A stretch of 64,000 nt of DNA from Isoetes taiwanensis. Taxonomy: Eukaryota > Streptophyta > Lycopodiopsida > Isoetales > Isoetaceae. Every line of letters begins with the position of its first letter. Positions within the stretch are counted from its first letter, which is position 1. Below, in pieces: positions 17,370-29,714 of the stretch. A model generated the notes under the pieces. The model saw only the letters and a program-made list of their open reading frames with translations. It was not told the DNA's origin and did not search any database. The stretch is from positions 1,915,060 to 1,979,059 of the forward strand of contig JAJEKV010000058.1 of NCBI GenBank assembly GCA_021234155.1, in the 5' to 3' direction. Both the position numbers and the translations under genes were made by a program.

Positions 17370-18756
17370 GGAGACAAAAGAACGACGCCGGACAACGAAG
17401 CAGGCTCCAGACGTAGTAACAAGAAAAACTCACACGTCAGCCGGGAACCATTGGACGCCAGCTTTTTCTGTGGGAAATTTTCCTACAAGTTCCATGCTAA
17501 ATTTGAATTCAACCAATGGCTCAATCGTTTTATTAGATTTGTGCACATTAGCCTAGGGGTGGCCACGTGCAATTTTTTTTTACTTCCACTTCCCTATATG
17601 AATTTCATACACTAGGGGATACGAGAGAGGGCCCAGAGCAGCAAAAGAGAAGGGGAAGAGTTGCGGAAAAGAGGAAGAACAACACATCAAACTAGATTTT
17701 TTGGATGCTCCCCCTGCCGGAATGGAACATTCTAAACTGGCCTCCGCCTCCGTTTTGACATCAAGAAAAAATGATCATGTGACCGGCCCTATTGTGTGTC
17801 TCGATTTGGGTGGGATTGTGAAGAGGGGTCAATAGGGCGGCCACATGTCATTCTTTGATTTGAAAAAGAAGATGGCAACCTCGAATTAGCACCGAAGAGC
17901 AACGGAGGCCAGTTTGGAGTATTTCGCTCCCATCCTCTAATTTTTGCCTGATTGAGCAAGAGGTGGGTGCCTTTCCTCCAATGCCGGATTGGGAAGGCTG
18001 CAGGAGTGGAGGCGATAAAATGCTGGTGCATGTGGCCACCCTTAATGACTCCCTTGAGTGGGTTCTCCAGAATAACCCCCGAGGCATTAAATCGTGGGTT
18101 GACGCAGACTATCTTCAATGTGGCTGCATAATCTAATTTGAATGACCAGATCTGATGCAGGAGGTTATAGAGATAGCCATCTAGAAGGTTAACATGATCA
18201 TCATCTTTCAAAAGGAGTTCTTATGTTTAACACCATTTGATTGGATGGCATATAATGGCTGGATCTTGTTAATTTGCGACAATTCAAGGGGGTAAACCTC
18301 CCCTCAAGATGATTATGTACCCTCGAGGCCAAGTAGGTTAAGTAAGGTTTAACCCCCTTAAATCATTGAGAGAGAAGATATCTCCCATCCCAGCCACACA
18401 CCTCAACATCAACGGTCAGGATTGTTCCATCAAGAGATTATCATATGATCTAGAGGGTTATTGTGATAATCTCCTCTTGCCTGAAATTGGGTGGGCGCCC
18501 AATTTCGAGTTACTTCTCTGCCGAATTAGTCAAATATATAACAAATAATTCTTTAGAGTCAGGTTGCTCTTCATCTGGCAGACCCTTTTCAGGTTCTTCA
18601 ATCTGTGCTTGGGCTTGCTGGGGGCAGCATCTTTCATACTTTCTATTCTCTCCATGAATTCTTGGGAGTTCAATGACTTATTTCACTCCTCTTCTAACTC
18701 ATGTGGAAACGACTTTTTCATCTGTCAGGACTCTCGTAGCCATTGATTCTGCACAG
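17370..18756. other. Intergenic stretch upstream of CFAP99
   Basis: This contains the putative CFAP99 promoter (from 17370) and otherwise unrecognised sequence. A 140-codon minus-strand open frame (17789-18211) overlaps other open frames and shows no recognisable domain, so I do not call it a gene. Confidence 0.4.
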
Positions 18757-19127
18757 TTATGCCCCAAGGGCCAAACTAGGCATGGCAAAAAGTTTCCCCC
18801 TAAGGGCCAAATTGGGCGGCGCCCAATTTGCCTTAGAGGGTGTTGCCTTGCACAACAAAACATTTTTTCCCCAGGGCCAAACTCGGTGGGTGCCCAATTT
18901 GCCCTGGGAGATGTTGCTTTGCATAGCAAAAATCTTTCCTCCCAAGGCCAAACTGGGCGGGCGCCCAATTTGCCTTGGGAGGGTCTTGACTTGCATGCCA
19001 AAAAGTTCTCCCCCAAGGGCCAAACTGGGCGGGCGACCAATTTGCCTTGGGGGTTGTTGCTTTGCATGGCAAAATGTTTTCCCTCAAAAGCCAAACTGGG
19101 CGGGCGCCCAAAAGTTATGCCAAAAAG
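18757..19127. repeat. Minisatellite, 70-72 bp unit, about five copies
   Basis: Units start at gggccaaa or a variant at 18804, 18874, 18945, 19017 and 19088, preceded by a partial copy near 18770. Each contains the palindromic core TGGGCGGGCGCCCAA, a ttgcctTgGGaGg phrase and a gttgctttgcatggcaaaa phrase. Because the unit avoids stops, several frames stay open on both strands (one for 194 codons), giving false ORFs. No promoter or coding role is evident. Confidence 0.9.
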
Positions 19128-20523
19128 TCTATTCTGCCACCCCGTTGAGCCAAATTTGGAGACTATTTGTGTAGATATAATTGCTTTTTTTTTTTTGAAG
19201 AACGTGTTTTACTTCATATTATACACTCAAAATATTACAAAGTACTTCCAGAAGTAAGAAATGTCCCTGAAGCATCAATCACTTTTAGATGATCACTCCA
19301 TATTGGAATTTTAATGCGATCAGGCCAATTGGAGATCTGAAAGCAATTATACAACTTCTTATGAATTTCTTGAAGCACCACCTGAGAAGAAATACGCTTA
19401 TCATAAAAGACCTTTCTTCGCCTTCGCTTCCATACACTCCATATGAGCCAAGACTTTGCCATGTGAAATGCAATCCTTTTAGAAGCAGTCCACTGATTTG
19501 GATAAATACCCAAAAGAAATTGCTGACTATCCAAAGATACTCCAAAAAGAAAATGCAGCCAGGACCTAAGACTACTCAGCTCCGCACACAAATATAAACA
19601 GTGCTCCAATGTTTCAATGCACCGCTCACACATTGGGCAAAGTGGGCTTACTCCCGGCTTAAAGCGATGAACCATCTCATTAACTCTCAAAGAGCGATGA
19701 ATCACCTACCAAAGTAGAAAATTTACCTTTGGAGGATTATATTTAGACCAAACAAGGTTCTAGATGGATTGCCATTGAGAAGGCAAAGTCTGTAAGTGCC
19801 ATTTTCGAGAAGGTGATAAAGTACTTGAGGAGGTAAGCAATCTGTAGCATGAACTTACTAGCTTCTTGCCTTCTTTAATACCTTGAACAAAGTTCCAGCA
19901 TCTCTTGTTACCCACCTTCTTAATTAAAGGAAGAGCACTTGCTACATAAGCCCATATACTGATATCTTTATCCAACAACCCATATTTCTCCTGAAACCAT
20001 TGCCAAGGAGCAATGTCATACCAAAATACCACTGTTCAATAGAAATAATACCTGCTCTCCTCCACCTCGCTTGGGAATGCGCATGCATAAATTCTGGCCC
20101 GGGTGTAGTTGTCCATGAGTATACAAAGGCAACCACGTAAAGGGGAAGATGCACGGAGACAAGCTTCCCAATCAAATGTAATCACTGCTAGGGACTACCT
20201 TCCAGGCCCGAAGCAAGCCTTTCAGTACTGGAGAGGCATGTGAATAAGCTTTCAATGGATATAACAATGCCCAAGGGAGCTCAATTCTCACACCTCGCTT
20301 ATGAAAAACCATACACTTCTTAACTGATTGTTTAAGTAACTTCATACCTGGTGATGCACAATCATCTTTCAACAAACTGAACAATAGCTTAGAAGCTAAA
20401 ACCTTATCCTGTAAAGAAAGATCCAACATACTAAATCCTCCTTGTTGTTTAAACAACATACATTTCTTCCATGCCACCTTCACAATGCCTCCTTGATCGA
20501 TACACTTGACAAAAATCTTTTTT

Positions 20524-23500
20524 TTTTTTTTTTTTTTGATTGAAGGCGTATATGTATATTAATTATAAATTATAGTATTACAAAAAGGTACTTTTTATAG
20601 GGAAGTATAACCCCAAAAAAACTCCTAAAAAGGAGATAGAGTATGATAATAAAATACTTAAAGCACAAATGTGGGATATATGTAGCTGTCAGATGAGATA
20701 TAGCACACTGCCTAAAAATGAGATTTGAGATTCTGATTAGTCGATTTTCTTCCTCTGCCCCTGACCATGATCGTGAGTGTGCAGAATGCACAAAGGCAAA
20801 ATTCTGCCTTAGCCATATTGAACCGGCCTTTGTTGTCCTTTGCCTCACATAGCTGGCCTCTTCTTGCATCATAGCTTTGATCACAGCAACAGTTACATAG
20901 ACAAGGCTCCTCGTGTCTGAAAAGATCCGGTGGGCCGAATACCTTAAGCCATTGTTGATTAACCACCGGATCAATCTTCTTCCATTTAAGTTTGCGCACC
21001 AGCACGAAAATAATTCCTGTAATAACCACAAGGATATTGTGAGATTCATAGGAAATCCTAAACAGAACTTTGAATTGCAGCATTGATCCATTTGATGTCG
21101 TATTCAATCTGCTTGATGACCGCTTCTGGGTGAGTAATGTCACAGTTAAAAATGAAATCGTTTCTGCCTTTCCAGATCCTCCACAAGAGGATGTAGAGTC
21201 TCCAGTCCCTGGGGTAGTTTGGTATGAAGAAGTCTACTGAAGCCATGGAGTTCAGGTCATAACCGAAGATAGTGGAGGCAAGCTCCAGAGTCCATTCCGA
21301 CCAGATGCAAGATCTAAACAGATGTTCCTCATCTTCTTTGTGACCCAGACATCTAGGGCAGACATCTGAGTCAGCCATGTGCAATCTGTGTCTTTTATCA
21401 TTGGTTGCTAAGGCTTTGTGCCAAAGCTGCCATATAAAAGATTTAACCTTAGGGGGGATAGGGCTAGACCACAAGAATTTCAGATTTCTTTTGCACCTTT
21501 CTTCCTCTAGCTGCCATTTGATGTGAATAGTCATCTTTTGATCCCTCATCAAATACTTATAGGCTGAGTTAACTGTAAACTCTCCTGAACCATTGTAAGT
21601 CCAGTTAAGATTGTCTTCAGACCATCTTCCCCTATTTAGAGCAGTACAAATATTATTATAGAGCATCTCAGTATTAGCATCTTCTCCTGCCAGAACTGAA
21701 TTTCTGAAGGGGATGATTCCCTGATCATCATACAAATCACTGATATTGTTTAGACCTTTGCTACTCCAAAGTCTGGCCTGTTCTGGAAAATGACAAGCTA
21801 GACAGAGGGAGGAGTCATTAGTAAGTAAGGCAGGGTTCCAAAAGATCGATTGATCCATGGAGAGCCCCTCCTTCCATGAGAACATACCTTTAACCAAGTT
21901 CCATGCTCTAATCCATTTCTTAATCAAACCTGGAATAGAATTCGGGATGGAGAAGGGAAAATAGATAGCATGGGGCAGATTAAGGTTAAGCTTCCTCCAT
22001 CCATAGGAAAGGCATTTATTAAGATAGTGTCTGATAATGATGGCAACAGGGTGTTTAATCTTATTGTAAGCAGCCTTATGGAAGTACTTGGCCGTATTGA
22101 TTACCCCTAAACCCCCAATATTTTTATGCTTGCAGCATTCATCCATGGCAACAGGGGTCCAGCATCTTCTGTTTTGGCCACAAGAAATAAATCTACCAAT
22201 GATACTCTGGAGTTTGGCCGAGACCTTTTTGGGTGCAAGAATGACAGATGACTGATAGACGTGAGAGGAAGAGATAACGAAATTGGCTATAATAGCTCTC
22301 CCCTGCTTTGAGATATATTTGGAATTCAAACTATCTACTTTTTTTTGGAATTTTTCAATAATATCCACCCAAATATCTGAAGGACTACCTTTTAGAGCTA
22401 AAGGGTTACCTAGAATCTTAGAAGAATTAGTGGGAGGGATATACTTACAGCCCATGAGAGCAGCCGTTTGCTCTCCTTTTACCTGGTCCCTTGCTACCAC
22501 TTTGGATTTAACTGGACTGATTTTGCAGCCCGAGGCAACCCCAAATTCTTCCAAAATTGTTTGAGCATTGGACAGAGATCTGTTGTCCATAGAAACCAGA
22601 AGAAATGTATCATCTGCAAAATGCCCATTCAGAATTTGATCCATTTCCCCATTGTTTGGGAGGCTAAGACCTTGGATCATGTTAGTTCTTTTAGCCTCTT
22701 CTAGCTTGCTATGAAGGGCCTCCATAATAATGAGAAAGAGAAAGGGGGCTAGGGGACAGCCTTGTTTCACTCCCCTTTGCAGGGGGAAGAATGGGCTGCA
22801 TTCCCCATTAATTAGCACAGAAGATCTAGAGTTAGCCAAAATTGCTTTAAAAAGTAAAATTACCTCATCAGAAAAACCCAGGGCCTTACAACATTTGAAT
22901 AGGAAATTCCAGCTTACAGTGTCGAAGGCCTTTGTAATATCAAGCTTTATGAGGGCTATGTCTTGGTTGGAGTCCTTGGCCCACCTCAACCCGAGAGCTG
23001 CAGTTACCACATTGTCCAATATAAATCTGTCCTTCAGGTAGGCAGCTTGGGAGGTGCTGATGATTCTTTCAAGAACAGTTCTCAGCCTCCTGGCAATGGT
23101 GCCTGATATGATCTTGTAGATGACATTAGTAAGGGAAATCGGTCTGTAGTCCGAGAATGTCTCAGGCATATCAATCTTGGGGATGAGAGCTATCATACTG
23201 GTGTTGATCCTTGCATCTAAGCATTTCATAACTCTGAATTCATTAGCAAGATTGGTGAGGCAGTCCCCTAAAATCGGCCATACTTTAATGAAAAATTCTA
23301 CGGGGAGCCCATCGGGGCCTGGGCTCTTACCTTTATCCATATCCTTAGCTATATTGTAAAGTTCCATATTGGAAAAAGGCTTAGCAATATTTAGGTTATC
23401 CTCAATACTTACCTTGGCTTGAAGATTGATGAAATTGTCCATAGTAGCTTGGGGGCAGTCCTGATTAGCACCCATTATGTTGGAGAAGTGAGTGGTTGCG

Positions 23501-24573
23501 GCTTGCTTAATTTGATTCTCATCCGAAATATCGTTATCTCCAACCTTAATTTCAAAGATATGGTTCCTTTTCGCTCTGCCTTTGGCCTTGGCAAAGAAGA
23601 ACTTGGAATTACACCTTTCATCATTTTTTATCTCTCTTATTTTGGCCTTTAGCCTCCAGCCCTCAGCAATTCTGATCTCCTCTTTTTCAATTTCTGGTCT
23701 TATGCTGTCTTTTTCCTCCTCTGATGCATTGGGAAGTTTATCCCTCAGGTTTTGGAGGTGGGACATCTTACTAAGGTGAATTGCTTTTCCCCAATTTTTC
23801 AGCCACTCTTTGATTGCTTTTGCCACTCGGATCCACCAGTACATCCAGCCTGAATTACCAGTAGGTTTGGGGAATCTGGCTATAACCTCTTGCAGCCTAT
23901 CAGAGAACTCCTCATGCTCCAGCAAATTACTGTTCAGCTTGAAATATGTTTTCCTTTTTCTCTTATCAGAGTTCTTTGCCATTATCCTGAGCTGCTGTGG
24001 ATAGTGATCTGAAAGAGTGTAGCCCTCCAGATTATTCACTCTGCAACTTTCATTCCATAGATTCTCTGAAAGGTAGAATCTGTCATGTAAGCAAAGGGTG
24101 GGGTCAGCCCTTTTATCAGTCCAACTAAACGTGCCAGGCTTAGTCCTAGCAAGGTTTAAGTTGTGGCTTCGAGTAAGGTCGAGCCAGACTTCCTCCTCTT
24201 GCTTCACCAGGGGCTTAAAGTTCCGGTTCTTCATGAAACTGTTGGTTACCATGTTGAGGTCGCCCCCAAGGATGCACTTATCATATTCTATATTATCAAG
24301 ACTTGCCTTGACTTTTTTCCAAACATCAATCCTTTAAGTAGGATTATTGTAAGCATAAATATTAACTAGAGCCATTTTAATACCAAGAAAAGTACACATA
24401 AGAATTTGCCATCTACCATCTCTACCATTTATCATATAAATATCTGCAATGTTGAGATCTTTCTTCCAAGCAATCGCAATGCCTGCAGAAGAATCGTTAG
24501 CAGGGATTGACCAGAGACTATAGCTAGGGGGAAGGGTCCTACTAATAATGAGTTCGTGATCAATCTCTCTTAC
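20524..24573 (-). mobile_element. Younger L1-type LINE inserted in the older one
   Basis: This is a 4-kb insertion with poly(A) seen as a T-run at 20518-20537 and a candidate target duplication AATCTTTTTT (20514-20523 and 24574-24583). Part of the duplication is hidden by the T-run. Removing the insert restores the older reading frame (EIKKI joined to FVKCIDQGG). Its 5' end is truncated inside the endonuclease domain. About 500 bp of 3' UTR separates the ORF2 stop (21058) from the tail. Confidence 0.85.
21058..24573 (-). pseudogene. LINE ORF2 (endonuclease-RT), one in-frame stop
   Basis: The same frame runs from 24573 to 21058, broken only by one TAA at 24334-24336. In order it encodes: the C-terminal half of an AP endonuclease (GGDLNM, SDHYP); an RT domain with FSDYRPISLTNVIYKI, DITKAFDTVSW, GVKQGCPLAPFLF and the catalytic FADDTFLLV; and a zf-RVT region (PPKVKSFIWQLWHKAL, then CPRCLGHKEDEEHLF). 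ORF2 copies the element's own RNA at a nicked target. The truncated N-terminus and the stop make this copy inactive, but the single lesion in about 1170 codons suggests recent insertion. By chance the frame is also open into the older LINE's RT segment at 24574-25005, producing a spurious chimeric ORF. Confidence 0.9.
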
Positions 24574-25555
24574 AATCTTTTTTATCTCTGCAAACTTAGA
24601 AGCTGGAGCCAATAGAACTGAAACCAAATAAATATGCGTATTGTTCAATACTGACTTAGCTACTTGAATTCTACCTGCCAAGGATAACTTTGAACCTCTC
24701 CACCAAATCAGTTGCCTTTGTAAATTTAAGATAATTTCATCCCATGCTTCATTCATGTCAATATCTAGACCAAAAGGGACTCCTAGAAGCTTTGTCTTTG
24801 CAGATTGTACAACAACCTTCCAGGCATACTCATATAAAAAATGCGGAACTGCTTCCTTCCCCACCCATAAAGCACTACACTTAGCCCAATTAAGGAGACA
24901 ACCAGATGCAATTGAAAATATATCCAAAATCTTTTTGATTATCTGCACATTATTCTCTTCACCATCCACTAGCAAGAAGGTATCGTCTGCAAACTGATTA
25001 ACCAAAACCTATTCACCTTCCACCAATAATAATCCCTTTACCAAACCATCCTTTTCAGCCTCGCAAAAGTCCTTCTGCCACTATAGTAAACAAAAAAGGA
25101 GCTAAAGGGCAACCTTGCCTTATTCCACGTTCAATTGGAAAAAGAACCAATGGTTCTCCATGATCTGATACTACCCCTTAGCAGAAATCAACATTTTATG
25201 CATCATAGATCGGAAACCAGACCCAAATCCCAATTTCAAAAGCATGGCATCCAAGAAAGTCCACTTCACACTATCATAAGCTTTAGCAAAATCCAATTTT
25301 AAATATAGAAGATTTTGACCTGAACATTGGGCCCAATGAACTCCTTCATATCTTTGCCACTATATTATGAAAAATTTGCCGACACGGAAGAAAGCTTTGG
25401 TGAGGCGCATCTATTCTCAATCCCAAAACTGTTTAAGTCTTTACGCATAAGCTTTTGCAATAATTTTATAGATAGTAGATAGGAGAGTTATTGAGCCAAT
25501 CATGAATGCTCCACGAGGTTCTTTCACTTTAGGAATAAGAGAAATCAAACTCCAC

Positions 25556-26626
25556 CAAGCATGACCATGGCATTGCAAGCCGATTAAGCGATTGATCGGC
25601 CATGTCCAAAAAGAAACCTAGGAAAGCGATCAGCAGAGAGACTAAAACCCTTTATTAAAACGACCCTCCCTTGCTCGAAATAAACCGATCCCTCCCGACC
25701 CTTTTTTCGCATACTGGCCATATCACGACATAAAGCGGGAGGCATGCCAAACCCACAAGCCTACAAACAAAAATGCTTTGAATCTACAAATTTCCACGGT
25801 CACCTCCTGCTCCACTAGCAATCCCGCCAAAATACCACAGACAGTAGATCAAGAAAGAATTTAGACACCGATTGGGATCTACGGGCCGAGCACGAGAGAT
25901 CTACCGACCACATCCCCACCCTCATGGCTTCGTGTGGAATCCGCGGCGAATCCTAAGCGTCTTGAGGGGTCCCTCAAATCCCAAAAAGTCCACGGCCGTC
26001 GACAAGGGATATGCTACAAGATTCTTAAATCTTTGACCATCTATGCGTCTTGCCCCATACTCCCCAAGGGTTGCCCTACGGGCAACCCAAAAAGAAGATT
26101 GTAGGTAAGTGGATGGATAATCCAAAAAGATAGATATGCAGCCATATTCATCTTCTTCCTTGACATAGCCTACTATAATTCAATGCAATTTGAGCAAAGC
26201 ATTGAGCCTAGAAATTAATACAATATTATATCACAAAACCAGTTGTAGCTCATGCGAGCTAAAAATAGGAGTTTGTTTATACTAGGCACCTCAAGCTAAG
26301 AGCCATCTCATCGATCTTTATCCCATTGTTTTTTAGCATGTAAACCATCCATCCCAGCTCTAGTAAAATTGCACTTTTGAATAAATATCTCGTTGTTTTG
26401 CTGAAGCATGCTACTGCCAAATCTTTGTATAGCACAGGAAAGTGAAACATGTGCATCACGGTCAAATTAATAAAGCAGGCAAGTCAAATGAATGCAAAGC
26501 TATGCATTGTCTTCTTTGACATTATTAAGCTTGTCTCGCCTTGTCATCATCTATGCAACCAAGCTTCACAATTCAACAAACATGATAAATAAAAAGTGCT
26601 CCTTGCATAACATTCTATTTTTCTTG
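25556..26626. other. Unannotated spacer between LINE and LTR element
   Basis: No supported coding or repeat structure. Short open frames on both strands (for example 25922-26125, minus) show no recognised domain. Confidence 0.4.
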
Positions 26627-26631
26627 TCCAT

Positions 26632-29056
26632 TGTCGAGCCCCGCTTGCAACCCGAGGAAAAGGTAGCGCTGTAAAGAGACACACCAAGAAAACTAGAACA
26701 AAAGATCAAACTTTATTGCACACTTTGCTGGTTGGAAAAACCCCAACCGTGGCTCACAATTTATAGTCCCAACCACCCCTTCGCCACGTCATCGCCACGT
26801 CATCGCACCCCTTGGATTTCGTATGCCACCTAGGCGGATCGCCAACATGGCGCCTACTGCATCACTACTGCATCATTCACCCTGCCATGTCATCAATTCT
26901 TACCACTGGTCACGCCACGTCATTCCTTGTGCCACGTCACCACGCAAAAAAATGCGATTTTGTGGTTCTTCACTCATTTGGCAAAAGGTTTTGGAAAGGA
27001 ATTGAACCCTGCACCTCTCCATTAGAAGGCATAGGTCTTGCCAACTCGCCTACCCATAATATTTTAAATCAATAAGACTTCTTTCTTTTCTTAGGGTGAA
27101 ATCACACCATGGCTGACCCAAATTAATTACATTGGCACAATTAGGCATGCGTTTGGTACTGAAAATTTTGTGCTTTCGGTTCATATCACATTATCGGGGT
27201 CCAAACGAGGAGAAATGTGTGCCACACAAGCAAAAGAGACCTAATCCAGCCAAAACCTATCGATTTATGAGAGCTTTGCCACCAAATTTGAGAGATCGCG
27301 GCATTTTTAACCGATTGATCAACTGCTAGGGCGGATTTGAACCGGATTAAACCTCTCTTGGCTTTTTTCTTTCTCAAAATCCAATGATTTGAACCAGGAT
27401 TAAAGCTCTTCTAGGTTTTCTTTGACAAAAATCCTTGATTTGAGAGTTTTGGCATCGAATTTGAGAGATCCACTCCCCAGAATATGAACCGGATTGAAGC
27501 TCTTAGAGTTTTTCTTGGCCTGAGAAGGTGCCGTTCTTCAAGCATTATCGGCGTGTTTGTCCGCCAAAAGTATGGACGAGGCAAATTCCCGATCAAAAAT
27601 AGTGCATGCCAAAAGCCGGATTTGGGCTTTGGGCATCCTAGATGTGATAGGTGCGGATGCCCAATGTACACATGTCACAAATTTGTTGGTTATTTAGTTT
27701 TATTTTTTCAGTTTAGGCGGTAGTGTGATTTCAGCCTTAATGATCTTTTTCTTCATTAATTTTGTTCTTTCTCCTTCTACGTTTCTTCCGCGGCGGTCGA
27801 GGAGATCGCCCGGTTTTTATTGCTAGAATCAAATCTTGCCGAGATGGCTTGGATGCTCGATTCCGGCCTGCCCCAAATCCTTTTGCCTTTGTTTAACTTG
27901 TTGTTTGCCGGATCTTGACCCTTGGATGACCTTCTCGATTATCTTAATCGGCGACCGCGAGCCCAATTTCTCAAGATCGACCCTGCGGAACAGATTTTTC
28001 CATTGATTTAATCAAATCCGGCCACTTCTTCTTGGTTTTCTCGATGCGAGTCTTCGGACCGTTTTTCCTTCTCGAGATCCGACCTCTTGCATTTATCCTT
28101 CTAGACTCTGCCATGGCGATTCAAAGAGGATTTCAAACCGATTCTTCTAGAAAATGTGGTTTTTTTCGATGATGCGGGGATTTTCTTCAGGACCCGATTC
28201 TTCCTCATATCTTTTCATTTTCGGGCTAATTCGGGCGGCATCCCCTTCTCTATAGTTTAAGCCTAAATCGGCTTTGTATAGGGTCGGCGATCTATTTCCA
28301 AGAACTCCAGTCCAAGAAAATTCTTGGTAGATCCATCTTTTCCCTTTTATTTACAATTGTTTAGTTATTGTCTTCTCAATGGTTTTTCCTTTATAACTTT
28401 TTTTCTTCCAATGGTTACCCTTGTAATTCCATGGTCTTGCAATACTTCCCATATGTCCCATTGTCTTTTGTCCCATGGTTGATCTTTCCCGTCCGTCCAT
28501 CTATACTCTGCTTTTGCAAATAAATTAGTCCAAGTACTTTTTTCCCTTGTCACAATTCTCTTTGTCAATAGTGCATGGTTTTCCATATAATCCAGCGTTC
28601 TTGCTTGGCAATAATATTTCCGGGTCCAAATTCCCCATGGTTCCCGACTTCATTATTTCTTTCTTTTGTATTTCTTTTTCTTCCTTCTTGCACTCGCCTC
28701 GTTTTAGCCATGGCAATCTTCTCTTCTCTCATAGGCTCCCTGGCTCTATGGTTTTTGTTTTTCCCTTTTCTCTCTCGTGACTCGACCTTTTTATTCCAAG
28801 GCCTTTATTCTCGTCACTTCCATCTTTCCTCCATAGGTATTTTTCGTCTATGGGGTTCTTCTCATGACAACCCTGTTGCCATATCATTCCTTCCCATGTC
28901 TTTCTCATGGGTAATCCTTCTTGTAGCACATCTCTCGGCTACTTTCTTCCTTTTTCCATATTTGCCTAGCTTTCTCACCAAGCTAGCATGATTCCCCGAG
29001 CTATATTCTTATTAATCTGCTTTTGGCAGATTTTTGTCTCGATTTGGCAGACGACA
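26632..29056 (-). repeat. 3' LTR (left copy), enlarged by a TIR insertion
   Basis: It is 2425 bp, or 1779 bp once the 643-bp insert and its 3-bp duplication (27094-27739) are removed, matching the 1763-bp partner. The TATA box on the minus strand is at 26760-26765 and AATAAA at 26712-26717. Blocks such as 28640-28990 are almost identical to the other LTR. The stretch about 27770-28360 differs at many one- or two-base indels. Confidence 0.9.
27094..27736. mobile_element. TIR transposon/MITE, 643 bp, PIF/Harbinger-like
   Basis: It is present in the left LTR and absent at the same point of the right LTR, so insertion is demonstrated by the empty site. The ends are imperfect inverted repeats (GGGTGAAATCACACC and, reversed, GGCTGAAATCACACT), flanked by TTA on both sides (27091-27093 and 27737-27739). 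A TTA duplication with G-rich ends fits PIF/Harbinger (Tourist-like) elements. No transposase is encoded. It inserted after the retrotransposon did. Confidence 0.85.
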
Positions 29057-29108
29057 TTATTGGGGAGGAAAATGTTCCTCGTCCCGAGGAACTCAAGGTT
29101 TTTGAAAC

Positions 29109-29714
29109 TTACCCGGGATCCCATATCTTCGAGCTAGAGGTTGGCCTTGTTTCCAAATTCCTTATTTCCACTTTTGCGCACGCATCCCATCGCGTATCTG
29201 AGTCGACTTTTATTGCATTCAATATCTTTTCTAGTTTACCTTCCATGGCCAAATTATTGTTGGCTATAATTGCGTCTTCTCGCTCCTCCTCTTTGATATC
29301 ATATGGCATTTCAAGTTGCAAGATATTCTGGTATCGCGAGTTCTTCACCACTTGTTCGTTGATGTTCTTTAGTACTTCCAAATCTTTTTGCTTCAAGGCA
29401 TTCACTTTATCCTTGTGAGCTTTAAAAGCCTCTAGAGATAATGCTCTAGATTCAATTCCTTTCTTGTGTCTTGCTTGCTCTTTGCTCTCTCTCACTAAAT
29501 TGTCATCCTTTGCCTTTCTTTGCAAAACCCTCTTCTCGCTTTGCTTGCCTTCTTTTATTTCACTAACCTTCTCATCTCGGTCCTCCATCTTGTTTAATTT
29601 CTCGTTGCACACAATACTGACAACTCCTTCCTTTTCTTTTGATTTCAATTGCTTCCTTTCCATGTCTAACCATTCTTCCTCTTGTTTTTCGCAATTCTTA
29701 TGCATCAATTTCAT
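29109..29714 (-). CDS. Coiled-coil ORF in the gag-only retrotransposon
   Basis: The 201 codons are very rich in Lys and Glu with few hydrophobics (for example KQLKSKEKEG, KEGKQSEKRVLQRKAK), consistent with a long charged coiled coil. The frame stops at 29109-29111, just before the 3' LTR. An upstream open segment (29711-29923) is in a different frame, so the original protein is probably frameshifted. No enzymatic motif is present. It may be the C-terminal extension of a gag-like protein or a separate element protein. The function is unknown. Confidence 0.5.
   Translation of the reverse strand: MKLMHKNCEKQEEEWLDMERKQLKSKEKEGVVSIVCNEKLNKMEDRDEKVSEIKEGKQSEKRVLQRKAKDDNLVRESKEQARHKKGIESRALSLEAFKAHKDKVNALKQKDLEVLKNINEQVVKNSRYQNILQLEMPYDIKEEEREDAIIANNNLAMEGKLEKILNAIKVDSDTRWDACAKVEIRNLETRPTSSSKIWDPG

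Larger units (their letters stand above)
19185..25555 (-). mobile_element. Old L1-type LINE, 5'-truncated and split by a younger LINE
   Basis: The 3' poly(A) appears as a T-run at 19185-19196. Reading leftward from about 25555 on the minus strand one meets RT blocks (LISLIPKVKEPRG, LDFAKAYDSVKW, the FADDTFLLV catalytic block at about 24980-25005), then the post-RT region (KLSLAGRIQVAKSVL). This is interrupted at 24573. It resumes at 20513 with GGIVKVAWKKC, LPWALLYPLKAYSHASP and a C-terminal zinc-knuckle-like block (PGVSPLCPMCERCIETLEHCL) near 19640. Several stops and frameshifts are present and the endonuclease is missing, so it is dead. It belongs to the same family as the LINE at 57361-60289, sharing the ttcttcAn tail. 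Confidence 0.85.

Noticed and set aside
18673-19257. 194-codon ORF rich in GQTGRAPNLPW-like repeats
   Set aside because: It is generated by the stop-free 71-bp minisatellite; opposite-strand frames are equally open.
26998-27052. tRNA gene in the left LTR
   Set aside because: A and B boxes are present but the stems do not pair; recorded only as a tRNA-like motif.
29023-29418. Plus-strand ORFs across the gag-only element
   Set aside because: Antisense shadows of the Lys/Glu-rich coiled-coil frame; the primer-binding site and zinc knuckle fix the sense strand as minus.
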